Position numbers and translations under genes: made by a program. A stretch of 64,000 nucleotides of DNA. Origin: Cordylochernes scorpioides. Its lineage: Eukaryota; Arthropoda; Arachnida; Pseudoscorpiones; Chernetidae. Below, in pieces: positions 10,294 to 20,883 of the stretch. Numbering within the stretch: position 1 is the stretch's first letter; each line of letters opens with the position of its first letter. The notes beneath the pieces were generated by a model that ran no database searches, was not told the DNA's origin, and was given only the letters and a program-made list of their open reading frames with translations. The stretch lies in NCBI GenBank assembly GCA_030710605.1, contig CP092863.1:118012164-118076163 (forward strand), written 5' to 3'.

Positions 10294-12126
10294 AGAAACT
10301 TGCCAACATTGTTGTATTGTGCTGTAAAAAACAATATCATACGCAATAAATAAAATACAAGTTAAGGCAATCGTGCAAGTGAAAGTCGGCTTGCGCCATC
10401 TATCGGTATAAATATCAACAAATCGTTGATTCAAAAAATATATTATTCAAGGTTATTGGTTAAATACCCGTTATTGATTAATCGAGAAAAGCCAAACAGC
10501 ATTTCATTCTAAACTTTAAAAAAAAAAAATGTATTTCGGTGAAAGAAGGAAAAATTGAAGAAGAAACTTTGCGAAAGAAAAGAATTCGGAAAGAAAGAAG
10601 TACGAATTCGATAAAGAATTGGGCTAAACCACCTGAATTCTTGGAAGCAGAAAGTATGGAAAGAGGCAGGAAAAAGTTGCATGTTTTGGTAAGAGAGGGC
10701 CTCAAGGTCACCACCACATGGTAATTTCCATAAGAACCTTGAGTGTTACACAAACGGTTCTTCTACTCTGTGAAAAAGTCAATCATTCATCGCAGGGATT
10801 GCTCAAAGTACTTGGTGGTGGGGAAGTTTTCTATAGTCATGTTATAGTTACACTAACTACTCATTTTATTGCAAAATTATAGTCAGTCTCATATGCGAAA
10901 ACATTTAAAAATTCGTGATGCTAAACTTTTTTTTTTTTTACATAAAGTTCTTGTTAAAAAAAAAAAGTTGTTAAGAAAAAATTGGGTGAACTTTTAAGCT
11001 AAGGAGTGGGAGCTGGACCTGTGAAAGAAAAAAAAAAAGTCATGTGACAGTAGAGAACAAATCGTCGGGCGAATACTATATCCCTATTTACATACATAAA
11101 AAAAAACCTATTTAGAGAGACTTATAGTAGTTTGAAATAAAGCATTGAGGGAAAACAATATTATTGTTCTGCAAACTGGGAAAAAGCTATTAACATTTTT
11201 CATCATATTCATATTTAGAACAAAATCAACGCTTAGTTTATATTTAAACCGCTGGTTGGTGATAGCTATGTTTAGTAGATGCCTTTTGTAATCTCTCTAA
11301 GCACACTGCTTTTACTCCCCTCTCTTTTTAGAATTGTTGTAAAAGTTAACCGATGATTTCCCTTTACCAGTCAAATGATTTATAGCTCAATCGAGAATAC
11401 TATTTACAGTCTTCAAAAAACCACTTTCTGACGTTTGAGGCCAATAACTCACTAGGTCGATATGTACACTGTGTGACAAGGAATTACTGAAGAACTCCCC
11501 CATTACCTACTTAATTGTACAGCCCTTGATGCAGAGAGGAAGACCTTGTATCAACAAATTAAATGTACCAAAAATAAATAAAATATTGTAGTAAAAATGA
11601 GGGAGCATGATTTCACTGTGCAAAAAGTGTAACTACATAAATTAATTTTCGAAAATGAAATGTTGATAGGAAGAGATAGTTGCAGCCTAAATATTTACTT
11701 ATATATTCTGTGATTATAAACGTGTGTGGTTTTGAAATGTTGATAAAAATGCGCACAACAACTTGTGTTTATATAAAGCGATAGCAAACAATTTGATAAA
11801 GTTTGACTAAGCTCTAGTCAATAGTCAGATATTGATTTGAAGCAGACGATATTTTCAAATGTGTTCACAGATATTAATACAAAAATATATGGTAGCGATT
11901 TTTTTTTTTTTATTTATGAACACAAATTATTAATTTTGTGATATTCATTATTTTGCTACATAACAACTTTCCTCATTTCCCTTTTTTAGTTTTTTAATTA
12001 TTTGTCTTGCATAAAAAAAAAGTGCTGTGTCACATTCAAAGGTTTTTGTCTTTCTATTTTTTACGCGTGTAAAATTTTGTAATTTTTGCCAATTATAGTA
12101 TAAGATATACTATATGAAGATAAAAC
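10294..12126. other. Non-coding stretch
   Basis: The block GCGCCATCTATCGG at about 10394 marks a copy end of repeat family E (see 17581-17720). A frame of 61 codons at 10539-10724 is lysine/glutamate-rich and matches nothing I know. The rest is AT-rich with A-runs near 10935, 10960 and 11030. Confidence 0.4.
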
Positions 12127-12279
12127 TTTAAGAAGTTGTACTTTTTAGCATGTATATCGGGATTGAGACAATAACTATGAAAAATATTTGATACACATTA
12201 AAGACACGAGGTAACCAAGTGGGAACAAATTTGCCACTGTCTCTTAAAAAAAAAAAAAAAAAACAGACGACATTAGACT
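12127..12279 (-). repeat. Repeat family C copy
   Basis: Shares GTATATCGGGATTGAGACAATAACT, the GACACGAGGTAACCAAGTG block and a long A-run before AGACGACATTAGACTTT. Related copies lie at about 30123-30285, 32742-32905, 33125-33275, 53400-53575, 57590-57640 and 61925-62105. The family is about 180 bp, with AACTTAAGGAAGTTGTACC at one end. No coding potential. Confidence 0.65.
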
Positions 12280-12454
12280 TTCCCTTAAGTATTTTATTTG
12301 TGTACATTTTATCTACACGAGTCCATAATGCATTGTTCTAATGCATACTTAGAGGAAAGATGCTTCTTTTGGTACATATATGCATATACATTTATCTTTT
12401 GTTTAGTGACGTGGAAAATAGACATAAATATTTTGAAAATAGAGCAATCCATAA

Positions 12455-12625
12455 ATAAATCTTTAATTAAAAAGGCATATATTGGATAAAAATATAATTC
12501 ATTTTACCATTATTTCAGTTGGCTGAACGCCAACCTTTATCAAGTTGTTATAATATATTTAATGTGTGTCAACAACAAACTCAGCGCCACATAACGTCAA
12601 CAAATCAACAAACAGTTTTAAATAT
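12455..12625 (+). repeat. Repeat family F copy (GGCTGAACGCC)
   Basis: Contains CAGTTGGCTGAACGCCAACC and TTTATCAAG, then GTGTGTCAACAACAAACTC and AGCGCCAC. Other copies are at 54455-54590 (+), 54885-54990 (-) and 61460-61575 (+). The TTGGCTGAACGCCAA core is an inverted repeat. Confidence 0.65.
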
Positions 12626-13399
12626 TTTAATAAATATCCCTCTCTATAATAGAGCGCCCATATAATGTTTATATACTCAGGGATTTCCAACCAAAAATAA
12701 GTTTTAAAAAAAAAATCTGAATCTACAAATGGCTTTGCGTGATTTGATTATGAGGAAGCTTGAGGCGTTACTGTGAAACAAACATTTCTATAGAATGAAA
12801 AAAAAAAAAAAGCGAGGTGCCCAAAGGGAATTTTTCCTCATCCAATTATATCTTGAGGAATTCTCTTCCTCCACAGTTGATTACATGACGGAGATTGCGT
12901 CATCTCACAGCTAATTACCTTAATTATCTATTTTAAAGTTGAAAAAAACACAAAATGTTATTTTCGATTAAATCAGTTTCCATAAAGATAAGAAAGATAG
13001 AGAGAGCTTAATCCCGAGGATAAGAACATATAGGATGACAGGATTTTGATTTCCTAGAAAGTTTTATCTTCAGCTACGGAAGTCCTGGGCAGGATGAGTG
13101 AGTGAATCGTGAGTTCCAAAGTTCAGGGACACGTGAGTCTACACACTTTTAGGAAACCTCGTTTTTATCATCGCCTACTCATTTGAAGAAAAAAAAAATC
13201 ATGTGAAGAGGGTTGTGACTGGAAGTACAGAATGAGCAATAGAATTAACCGTGATTTCTTGGAGCCTGTGTGTGACGTCAGCTATTATAACTATGTGCAA
13301 ATATGTAATAGTACAAAAGTGTACTGGGATCAGGTGCATAAATTAAGACATCTCCTGATTATGCAACTAAAAGTTGACTTGCGCCCCGTTCTTTTATTT
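12626..13399. other. Non-coding stretch
   Basis: AT-rich, with A-runs at 12798 and 13189. From about 13310 a fragment of repeat family E (GTACTGGGATCAGGTGCATAAATTAAG) runs into the SINE at 13400. No gene seen. Confidence 0.4.
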
Positions 13400-13680
13400 T
13401 TATTATCCTTAGTACACGTAGTACAGACCATGATAATCATGATGGGTAGAAGTTGGCGACTGCTTTTACTGTAAGTACACCACATGTCTACCTACACATG
13501 TGAAAAGCAGTTCGACTTTGCACTTACAAATATGCCAGAGCCCCGTTTGGTTACTTGCACTCTCTGGTGAGGTTGGACTTTTAATCAGAAAAAAAGTTCC
13601 CAATGCGGGATTGGATTCCGGATCGTGGCGGTTGAAAACCAAATGTTTAAGACCATCCTTCCACCGACCGACCCCCATAA
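13400..13680 (-). repeat. tRNA-derived SINE (family A) copy
   Basis: Minus-strand copy with head, body and 3' end. The head is damaged in the B box (TCCGGAATCCAATCCCGC on this strand's sense). The body is shortened between the head and GTCCAACCTCACCAGAG. Confidence 0.8.
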
Positions 13681-13769
13681 ATAAATAAAAAGAAACCTGG
13701 TCCTAGAGTCCTTATTAATTTTGTAAAGATCTGTTTTTAAAGAGAGACATCGTTCGTTATTATAGGATA

Positions 13770-13998
13770 ACTAGCCGAATGACCCGGGCAACGCCCGTGT
13801 TTTACCCGATTGAATGTTTTTATTCAAATACTATTTGTTACAATTATATATTGGCGCCTTAAATGCATATATTGGTTAATAACTATAGCCTATGTGCTTT
13901 ATCTGTCTATGTACTGTTGGCTTCCGTAGGCGTCTCTTACTAGGAAAAAGAAAGAGAGGATTCCATTTAGTTATTAACTAATATATGCATTTATTTAA
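13770..13998 (-). repeat. Helitron 3' fragment plus a foldback MITE
   Basis: 13770-13858 matches the Helitron end (CTAGCCGAATGACCCGGGCA) with the CTAG terminus on the minus strand. It breaks off at TTGGCGCC. There a palindromic element begins: 13859-13885 (TTAAATGCATATATTGG...) is the inverse of 13967-13997. About 80 bp lie between the arms, and TTAA stands at both outer edges, which could be a 4-bp target duplication. Confidence 0.65.
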
Positions 13999-14276
13999 GG
14001 AGCGACCCGCGCCAACACAATAGTTACAAAAACCAAAAAGCGAGTGGGGGGCAAAGTCAAAGACAAAGTGTCTCGCGTAGTGGTGGCGTGATCGTAGCCA
14101 ACCAATAGGAGAGCGCCATTCCAAAAAAAAAAAGCAAACGGTGACAGAGATGACGCATGACGCTCGTAACTGTATATAGAATTGTTAAAGAGACCACCTA
14201 GTCCATAATCCAACCAAATTTTTTTTCAATAATGTGAAAAAAAAAGTACAAATGACATATTTTACTGGGATCACAT

Positions 14277-14330
14277 ACATGTGAAAAGCAGTTCGACTTT
14301 TTCACTTACAAATGTGCCAGAGCAATCCCC
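14277..14330 (-). repeat. SINE family A fragment
   Basis: ACATGTGAAAAGCAGTTCGAC...TGTGCCAGAGC matches the middle of the SINE body on the minus strand; both ends are missing. Confidence 0.6.
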
Positions 14331-15041
14331 CGTTCTTAATTTATATTAGAAGAGACCAAAGGTAAACGCGACGAGTTTATTTATTTAGAAGACTGCGAGC
14401 TTTCGGATAATAACTTTCTTCAACAAGAAGGCACGTTTCGATACAGTCTGAAATTCTATAAGAATCTGTTGGATCACTGTAGACAACTTTAGCAGGTCCT
14501 GTTTCTCGAAGGCGCTAAAAAACACTTCTGGTTTCTCCAAAAGGTGGCCTCTTATTGGAGGTTGAATTATGTCAAATCATTTTTTATTTTATTATGATCG
14601 TTCAGGGAAGGTTTAATCATATGTATAGCCTATCCATCTCTTTTACACATTGTATCACCTCCCATGAGAGCACAGGGCCTTAAAAAAACACTTCTGGTTT
14701 CTCCTGGCGGTGGTCTCTTATTGGAGGTTTTATTGCCGGGTCAATTAAAAGGTGGTTGGGCGTTCAATCCTATGTACAGCCGAACATGGAAGGAAGCGTG
14801 TATAACTAAAGGAGATTGATCATCTTGGGGATATCGTTGCAAGCCGGCAGCGAGAGAGGAGAATATATATAAGACTGGTGTCTTAATAGAGGCTTTGTGT
14901 GTATAACTAAAGGATAATGGCGAACGGACGTGAGTAAACCTGAAATCAATGCCGTAATCGGATAAAGCTGTGGTTTCAGATGACTGTGGGGGAAGAGTGT
15001 GACTAGGTATGGCTGAAATCTTCCACGCCGTCCTTCATATA
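14331..15041. other. Non-coding stretch with internal direct repeat
   Basis: AAAACACTTCTGGTTTCTCC followed by GGTGG..CTCTTATTGGAGGTT occurs at about 14518 and again at 14688. A CGAGCTTTCGG motif at 14397 belongs to the CGAAAGCTCG class discussed in the findings. AGACTGGTGTCTTAATA..GGCTTTGTGTGT near 14871 recurs near 19595. Confidence 0.45.
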
Positions 15042-15350
15042 AAGGTTCAAAATGTAATTCTACTGTCCTATAAGCTTATGTCCATAGATTTCTTGAAAAC
15101 CATTTCTGAGATTCCACCCTTCAGTGCTGCGTATATAATCAGAATCGTCCAATACAGTTTTAGAGCTCTGAGAAGCGGTCTGGTGGATTAAATTGGCGAA
15201 ACCGCTGGGAGGGTTCACCACTGATGAGCCAAGCAAGCCCTCCCAATATATTTTTTCATCACAGTAAGGGCAGTAGAAGTTTGTATTATGTATAAAAGAA
15301 ACATTCGTGCTTTTAAATCCTTTCATTTTATATATATGAAGGTTCCTAGC
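15042..15350 (+). repeat. Foldback family D, near-complete copy
   Basis: In order: TTCTACTGTCCTATAAGC, AGAAGCGGTCTGGTGG, TTGGCGAAACCGCTGGGAGG, CACCACTGATGAGCCAAGC, GCCCTCCC, CAGTAAGGGCAGTAGAAG and AAACATTCGTGCTTTTAAATCC. GGGAGGG and CCCTCCC can form a 7-bp hairpin stem around the CTGATGAG box. Confidence 0.75.
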
Positions 15351-15560
15351 CATTCTTTAGTCCGTTATAACATATACGACAGAGAAATTTTTGAGAATAT
15401 AAACCTATCCATTAAGATTCTTTAAAATTAAACTTGCACAAATAGTAGATTTCGAAAAGTAAAATCTCCTCTGCAATACATATAAATAACAAACAATATG
15501 GCCTCCGAAGGTTTATTTTATATGCATCTGAAGCTTCAGAGTATATTTATATTGAATACA

Positions 15561-15735
15561 CAGTTAAACCTGTCTATAGCGCTGCCTCTTGGGACTCACC
15601 AAAATAGGGTGCTATAAAGAGAGGGTGTTATAGACAGGTCACTTTTAATGTAAATCACATCGTACTACGTATTTAAAATCGGGTGCTATAGAGAGGAAGG
15701 CGATATTTAGAGAGGGCGCTATAGACAGGCCGTAT
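15561..15735. repeat. Tigger/pogo-like MITE, copy 1 (right end lost)
   Basis: Begins CAGTTAAACCTGTCTATAGC and contains repeated GCTATAGAGAGG and CTATAGACAGG palindromic boxes. Complete relatives with inverted ends are at 41874-41998 and 51935-52169. Here the right terminal TTTAACTG is missing. Confidence 0.7.
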
Positions 15736-16500
15736 ATCATATCTCTAGTTTCTTGTATTCGCGCAATAGCCTGTTGAAGGAGGTCATAGTCCGAAAGCTG
15801 GCCAAAATTGAATCGCTTCAATAAAGAATCTCGTGGCCGTTTGCTTTTTATCCCGTCTTAGAAATGGTATCTGGTGATTCCTCCTCTTGTTATTTTACAG
15901 CAAAAAACAGTGCTAGATGGTAGGATATAGCGCGCTATACAGGCTGAATAAAGCCAGTGAGAGAATGATTGAGGATTGGTGGAACATGGAGGGATATAGG
16001 CCAATGGGGAGGTCAGTAGGAAAATATGGCAGCCACACGCAACGTGGCCAGCTTTCTCTCTTTACAGGGTTACCGAACCGAAGTCCACTATTGTATTCTC
16101 TCTATTCCGGTCTTTTTTTGACGGAATTTTGTGAAAAATAAATGGGAATACGTACAGTGTACCTATCTCTTCTCATTTTTGCTTAAAACTTATAGAACTT
16201 TTTGTTTTTCATTTGTTTAAGAAGCCAGTAGAATAGCTACTTCGAAAGATCGTTTGTTTCAAATTAAAAAATATAAATCATTGTTAAATTAAGAAAAATA
16301 AGCGTCTCTAAAAGTTGCTGATAATGGCTTGCGTCATCTATCGGAATAAGTTCGAGATAAATAAAGAAGACTAATGGAATAGGACATGTTCAAGAATCAG
16401 GAAACCTGTTTAATATTTGAAAAAGAGGGAGGAAAGTTTTAAAATCGAAAGTTTTGAAGGGCTACAAGTTTTTTTTTAAACTCCCAGATGCTAATTGCCG
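15736..16500. other. Non-coding stretch
   Basis: No repeat with a clear partner except GCGTCATCTATCGGAATAAG near 16332 (repeat family E end). A 74-codon frame at 15917-16141 has no recognisable motif and I do not call it a gene. Confidence 0.4.
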
Positions 16501-16839
16501 GTAGTTATACTACAACGACCGCCTGATCGAAGTCAAACGCAAGATGGCGTGGGTCCACGTGTAACAACAGTCCAAGGCTACCGTCGTGTCAACAAAACGC
16601 GACAATCGTAGAGAGACCCCACGATGTCGCAAGGCGTCAACACGGCGACGGTACTCTTGACGTGACATCGGGAGAAGAGATACCTTTGTGTCGTCGTCCA
16701 CTATCTCTGCGTCATCATGAACTTCACGATAATGGAAGCTCTCGAGGGAATTCCATTGAACACATTCTCTTTTTTTCTCCTCCTTTTTTGTCTTATATTT
16801 TGCATATTTCCCATTATATACTAAGTTTTTCTTATTCCT
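16501..16839. other. Unrecognised GC-richer stretch
   Basis: This segment looks richer in CG dinucleotides than its surroundings (CGACAATCG, CAACACGGCGACGG, GTCGTCGTCC). A minus-strand frame runs through it into the SINE downstream (16510-16950, 146 codons). The frame owes its 5' part to the SINE, and I recognise no protein family. It could be a remnant of a foreign or domesticated exon; unresolved. Confidence 0.3.
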
Positions 16840-17157
16840 AGTACACGTGGTACAGGCCATGATAATCATGGTGGGTAGAAGTAGGCTACTTCTTTTTCTG
16901 TAAGTGGACCACATGTTTACACATGTGACAAGCAGTATACGACTTTGCACTTACAAATGTGCCAGAGCCCCGTTTGGTTACTTGCACTCGCTGGTGGGGG
17001 TTGGACTTTTGCAAGAATCGGGGACCATTGGAGCATTTATTATTATTGTTTTTTTTTTTTAATAAGAAAAAAAAAAGTGCCAAATGCGGGAATCGAACCC
17101 GGGTCATAGCGGTCGAAAACCAACGGTTTAGACCATCCTTCCACCGACCCCCATATT
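16840..17157 (-). repeat. tRNA-derived SINE (family A), full copy
   Basis: Complete minus-strand copy. The head at about 17072-17155 carries a B box that reads GGGTTCGATTCC on the minus strand, with GGTTTTCGACCGC around the anticodon. The body and 3' end (to about 16840) follow, including CCATGATTATCATGG and CACGTGTACTAGG. An 11-A run links head and body. Confidence 0.82.
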
Positions 17158-18022
17158 TCCCCACTATATACTAAGTGTCAAGCTGCAACCCCCAAAACAC
17201 ATTATTGACTGTATTGATTCATCTATCAATGAGCTCTACTCATCCCCAACACAGACACCATCAACAATCTCTACAAGCTTGATACCATAATATGATTAAG
17301 TGGAGATAAGAAAGAAGATTAAATACTTAGACAAATGGTCCAAGATTTATGCTTGAGTGAATGGTTACCCAATTAACATTGTTTTATATCACCACAGAAA
17401 TATTTATAGCAACGCTAAAGTTTTTTAATTATTTTTTATTATTTCTATATGTTACAAGCTTTCGGGGGCTACTCTTTATCAAGCAAAGTTATAAACACGT
17501 ATAATTCTATGCCATATTGTAAGTTGTGAATGGTGTTTTGATAATATGACAATATCCCATGTGAGAAAAATAGTACAAAAGTGAAATTATACTGTGATCA
17601 GGTGAATAAATTAAGAAAATGGCATCCCCTGATCGTGTAAGTAAAAGTGGCTGATGGCTTGCGCCATCTATCGGAATAAATATCGACTATTCGTTGATTT
17701 TTAATTATTCCAGAGAGAGAGAATTGGCCAATTTTTTTTTTTTTTTTTTTAATATCTCATGTCTTAATAACTTTACTTGATAAAGGGAATTCTTCTAAAC
17801 CTTGTAGCGTAGAAATGATTTCTAAAAAACATAGCTTTGATAGATATTGTGATATTTTAATAAATTATGAAGGATGTTTGTTCAAACAAATGTGTTTTAA
17901 CAAAGGTTTCTTAGAAATAGAAGAGATTGTTGGTGGTGAAGATAGAAATTCATTAATATCGTATTTTACCAATATGTAAATAAGTCCGTTATAATACTGA
18001 TTTGCATAATTGGCGGGACCAT
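17158..18022 (+). repeat. Repeat family E copy within non-coding sequence
   Basis: At 17581-17725: GTGATCAGGTGAATAAATTAAG, GGCATCCCCTGATCGTG, GGCTTGCGCCATCTATCGG and AATAAATATCGACTATTCG. Relatives lie near 13310, 26470-26790, 28265-28370, 56400-56505, 58670-58765 and 61590-61735. The rest (T-run at 17731-17750, AT-rich) shows no gene. Confidence 0.55.
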
Positions 18023-18095
18023 GTTTCTGTTGGGTAGTGGTTATCACATCCGCCTAACACGCGGGAGGTCCCAGGTTCGAGCCCTGGCAGAAACT
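18023..18095 (+). tRNA. tRNA-Val(AAC)
   Basis: A full cloverleaf can be read. Acceptor GTTTCTG pairs with CAGAAAC. The D arm contains GTAGTGGTTATCA. The anticodon stem TCCGC/GCGGG holds loop CTAACAC with anticodon AAC, and the T arm contains GGTTCGAGCC. It closely follows the eukaryotic tRNA-Val(AAC) pattern. A run of 11 T directly after the acceptor is a standard pol III terminator. It lies 280 bp upstream of the SLC10 exon on the same strand, so it is probably intronic. Unlike the tRNA-like repeats elsewhere it has no repeat body and no second copy here, which favours a real gene. Confidence 0.93.
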
Positions 18096-18106
18096 TTTTT
18101 TTTTTT
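18096..18106 (+). terminator. Pol III T-run after tRNA-Val
   Basis: An uninterrupted T stretch starts immediately at the tRNA 3' end, as expected for pol III termination. Confidence 0.8.
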
Positions 18107-18374
18107 CCGCATTGCGGTCTGTCTGCTAGCTACGGCTATTTTGGGCTTGACAATCATTCACTTTGTTTATAGTAGTCCGTAAAACTCATAATAGGCGCGA
18201 ATTTACGGTGACTTCTGTCAGGCTTTTAACTCTATAGCGTGATCACGTTACATCGTGGAAAAAGATCAAATTGCATGGAAACGTATGTGGAACAAAGATA
18301 AACTTTCTTTTAATGCTTATAGATTTGCTAAATATCTCCAAATGGCATGATATTAATATGACTGACATGTGCAG

Positions 18375-18546
18375 ATCTCCTACGGGGTCGCCAGGCTCTG
18401 CTTCAACGACTACGTGCTCCAGCTGGGTCTGTTCATGTTCGGATGTTCCCCTGGAGGTGGGGCTTCCAACATGTGGACCGTTCTGTTGGAGGGAAATCTC
18501 AATCTCTCTATCACCATGACATTCGTCAGTACAGTGGCTTCTCTCG
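18375..18546 (+). CDS. SLC10-family sodium/solute symporter, internal exon
   Basis: The exon is bounded by acceptor ...CATGTGCAG and donor GTGAGT, starts in phase 0 and leaves one extra base (phase 1). The 57 codons run ISYGVARLCFNDYVLQLGLF, then the family hallmark GCSPGGGASNMW, then NLSITMTFVSTVASL. In SLC10 transporters (ASBT, NTCP, SLC10A3-like) the PGG-ASN segment and the following S-T-M-T helix line the sodium/substrate path. The split codon joins to the exon at 37407, giving ...STVASLG-LMPFW, which is the family's ...ALG-MP junction. Exons before this one were not found upstream in the window. Confidence 0.9.
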
Positions 18547-18936
18547 GTGAGTAACTCTTTACTGTCTGGTAGAGGTTTGGTTAGTGGAGTAAACCATTGA
18601 TGTTTCTTAAGTCACGACCCCATATTGAATCCCGAATTTGTGGGGACTGTTTAAAAAAAGGTATAGATTCGTAGAGGAAGAATCTTTATTACCTAGTTAT
18701 AAAACTATAAAAGAAGGACAAAGTATATGTACATCAGTAGCTCACGCCGACCTGTCCTATCCAATAACCGCTAGCCTACTAACAAACAAACAAGACCGCG
18801 CTATATAGGCAAATATGTCAATTTGCATAAGACAATACTAAAACTATGCAAATATCTACATATCAAATATCGTGGAAATATCTGCAATTGTCAACAGTAA
18901 ATTTTTCACTAAAGAGAAACTTTTGCTTCAATGACT
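18547..18936 (+). repeat. Intron start; diverged SINE A relative (first part)
   Basis: At about 18571-18650, TTTGGTTAGTGGAGTAAACC..CACGACCCCATAT..GAAT resembles the tRNA-like head of the relative at 19060-19160. From 18655 to 18900 nothing is recognised. Confidence 0.4.
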
Positions 18937-19345
18937 CCCGTTTTTTGCAGAAGTACAACCAACCCCATCAATAAGTGTAAAGGATGGCATACTTATAAAT
19001 GCAAAATACGAATTGCTTTATACATGTGTAGATATTTGGTGCACTTCACTTGTCTGTCTAGTAAAGGGTTTAGTTAGTAAAGGAGTAGTAGTGTATACCA
19101 TTGATTTTTCTAAAGTCACGGCTCCATATCGAATACTCGCATTTGTGGGCACTTTTTTTTTCTTACTAAAGAGAAACGTGTGTTCCAATGACCCCAGTTT
19201 CTTGCAGAAAGCCAACCAACTCCATCAACAAATGTGCAAAGGTGACATACTTATAAATGTGAATTCCGAATTGCCTTATACAAGTGTAGATATGTGGTGC
19301 ACTTAGAGTAAAACAGCCGCTAACTACCAACTATGATTATCGTGG
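18937..19345 (+). repeat. Two diverged SINE A relatives
   Basis: Two arrays in direct orientation (about 18937-19060 and 19165-19345) share the SINE A order: CAATGAC.CC, TTTTGCAGAAG..AACCAACYCCATCAA, AAATGTG/GTGTAAAGG, TACATGTGTAGATATTTGGTGCACTT, then CTAACTACCAACTATGATTATCGTGG. They differ strongly from the common SINE, so they look like an older subfamily. A head-like GATTTTTCTAAAGTCACGG precedes the second. Confidence 0.6.
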
Positions 19346-19929
19346 CATGTACTTGGGGTAAATTTAAAAAGCTTCTCTAGTTTTTTCCCCCTTGGCTGTG
19401 TAAGCTGTGATATAAATAAACTTGGCTTTATTTAGAAGAGAACCAGAGGGCTCAAGTGGTCTGTCTACATGGCAGGTTGGCATTTATATAAGACTGGTTA
19501 CATAGATATTCTTTCCTTTTTCTCTTTTCTGAGCGAGAATTCTTCCCCTGCTTCTAATTTCTTTTTAGATTCATTTCTAACAGGAGTCTGTATAAGACGG
19601 AATGTCTTAATAAAGGCTTGTGTGTGTGATATAGCACTGGTTCATTTTAGACCGTCGCATGTACAACGGTCATTTCAATAATCCACTAGTGGAAATAGAA
19701 AATTTTACACTGAAGAGGAACTGTTGGACTATTCTGAAACTTGGCATAAATATACAGGCTATGACATAGAGGCCGAATGGTTAGAGTTAAAGAACTTTCA
19801 TCTTTGTTTGGTTTTATGGTCAATAAATTGATAAATTTGATCCCACGAAATATTTAGGGAAAAAAATGTTTTTATTTTTTTTTATTTTTTACCTTTCATA
19901 GATCCAGTTAACGCTTTTTTATATAACTC
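19346..19929. other. Non-coding intron sequence
   Basis: AATGTCTTAATAAAGGCTTGTGTGTG near 19600-19627 resembles 14873-14903. No gene recognised. Confidence 0.4.
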
Positions 19930-20108
19930 TATAGATTAGATGAATAAAAAATGCTCCAATGGCCCTCGATTCTTGTAAAAGTCCAACCCCACCAGCGAGT
20001 GCAAGTAAACAAACGGATCTCTAGCACATTTGTAAGTGCAAAAATCGAACTGCTTTTCACATGTGTAGACATGTGGTGCACTTACAGTAAAAGCAGTCGT
20101 TAACTACC
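19930..20108 (+). repeat. SINE A, 5' part, split by the retrotransposon
   Basis: The SINE body runs from AATGCTCCAATGGCCC to CAGTCGTTAACTACC and stops exactly at the left LTR. It resumes at 25653 with TACCCACCATGATTATCATGG. TACC (20105-20108) is duplicated at 25653-25656. Confidence 0.9.
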
Positions 20109-20568
20109 TGACAAATGTTACTATTTACGGGTTAACACACAAAATTGCAATATACGGGGGCCTACCGTAAGAGTAACTTGAACACAATAAAACCGTACAC
20201 GCAAAAGTATAACACACACAAAAAAAAGTAAATAATAATTCACAATTAGTTAAATAAAAATAAAAGTACTTATCTTTTATTTCTGCTTATGTAGGGATCG
20301 GACCGGGGTCACTCAGGGGATGCGTAGAGAACACCAAGCACGAGAAAAAAAAAAAATACGAAGAGAGCACTATAAGTGTCTCTGCACAAGATTTTAAATC
20401 ACAATGCTCCCACGCCTTCCCTTCAACCCCCTTTATATACAAACATGGCCACATTCGTCCAATTAGAATGCTGGAGAGATCGGTTTACTTATCTGATAAA
20501 ACAACGTTCTTCGCACTAAAGAAATAGGATAAGATAAGAGTGCGAATATTTGTCAATATAATTTGACA
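20109..20568 (-). repeat. 3' LTR of Gypsy element 1
   Basis: 460 bp, TGACAAATGTT...AATTTGACA as read on the + strand. Same length and, by direct reading, same sequence as 25193-25652. Confidence 0.95.
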
Positions 20569-20883
20569 AAAGGTCTCTTTCCAAAAAAAAAAAAAAACTA
20601 ACCAATCTACCAAACATTCTTATTGTCCCGTAAGGAAAACCTCCCGCTATTCGGGAGGGAAAAGCTCACGGGAGCCATGTTATAAAGATAAAAAAAAAAA
20701 ACTAAAGAGAGGAGAAGTATGCATCCAGGTCGTTCCATACAGGTGCCTTCCATCTTGTTCCTCCCAAAAAAGAAAATAACCAAAGATCTGCGCAAACTAC
20801 GTGAGTTACCATGAGTGATTACCAAGCACACACATATATAATATGCTTTAATAGACAGAGTTTAATGGGGGACTAATAAGCTC

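Noticed and set aside
10539..10724. Lysine/glutamate-rich 61-codon frame
   Set aside because: Composition follows a purine-rich stretch; no recognisable domain or splice context.
15184..15250. Family D core as a working hammerhead ribozyme
   Set aside because: GAAAC and CTGATGA are both present and TGGC/GCCA can pair. But only about 18-20 bases lie between them, which cannot hold both stem III and a stem I hairpin. No plausible stem I was found, so I list it only as a curiosity.
16510..16950. 146-codon minus frame
   Set aside because: The 5' part is SINE A antisense and the rest matches no family; no splice or start evidence.
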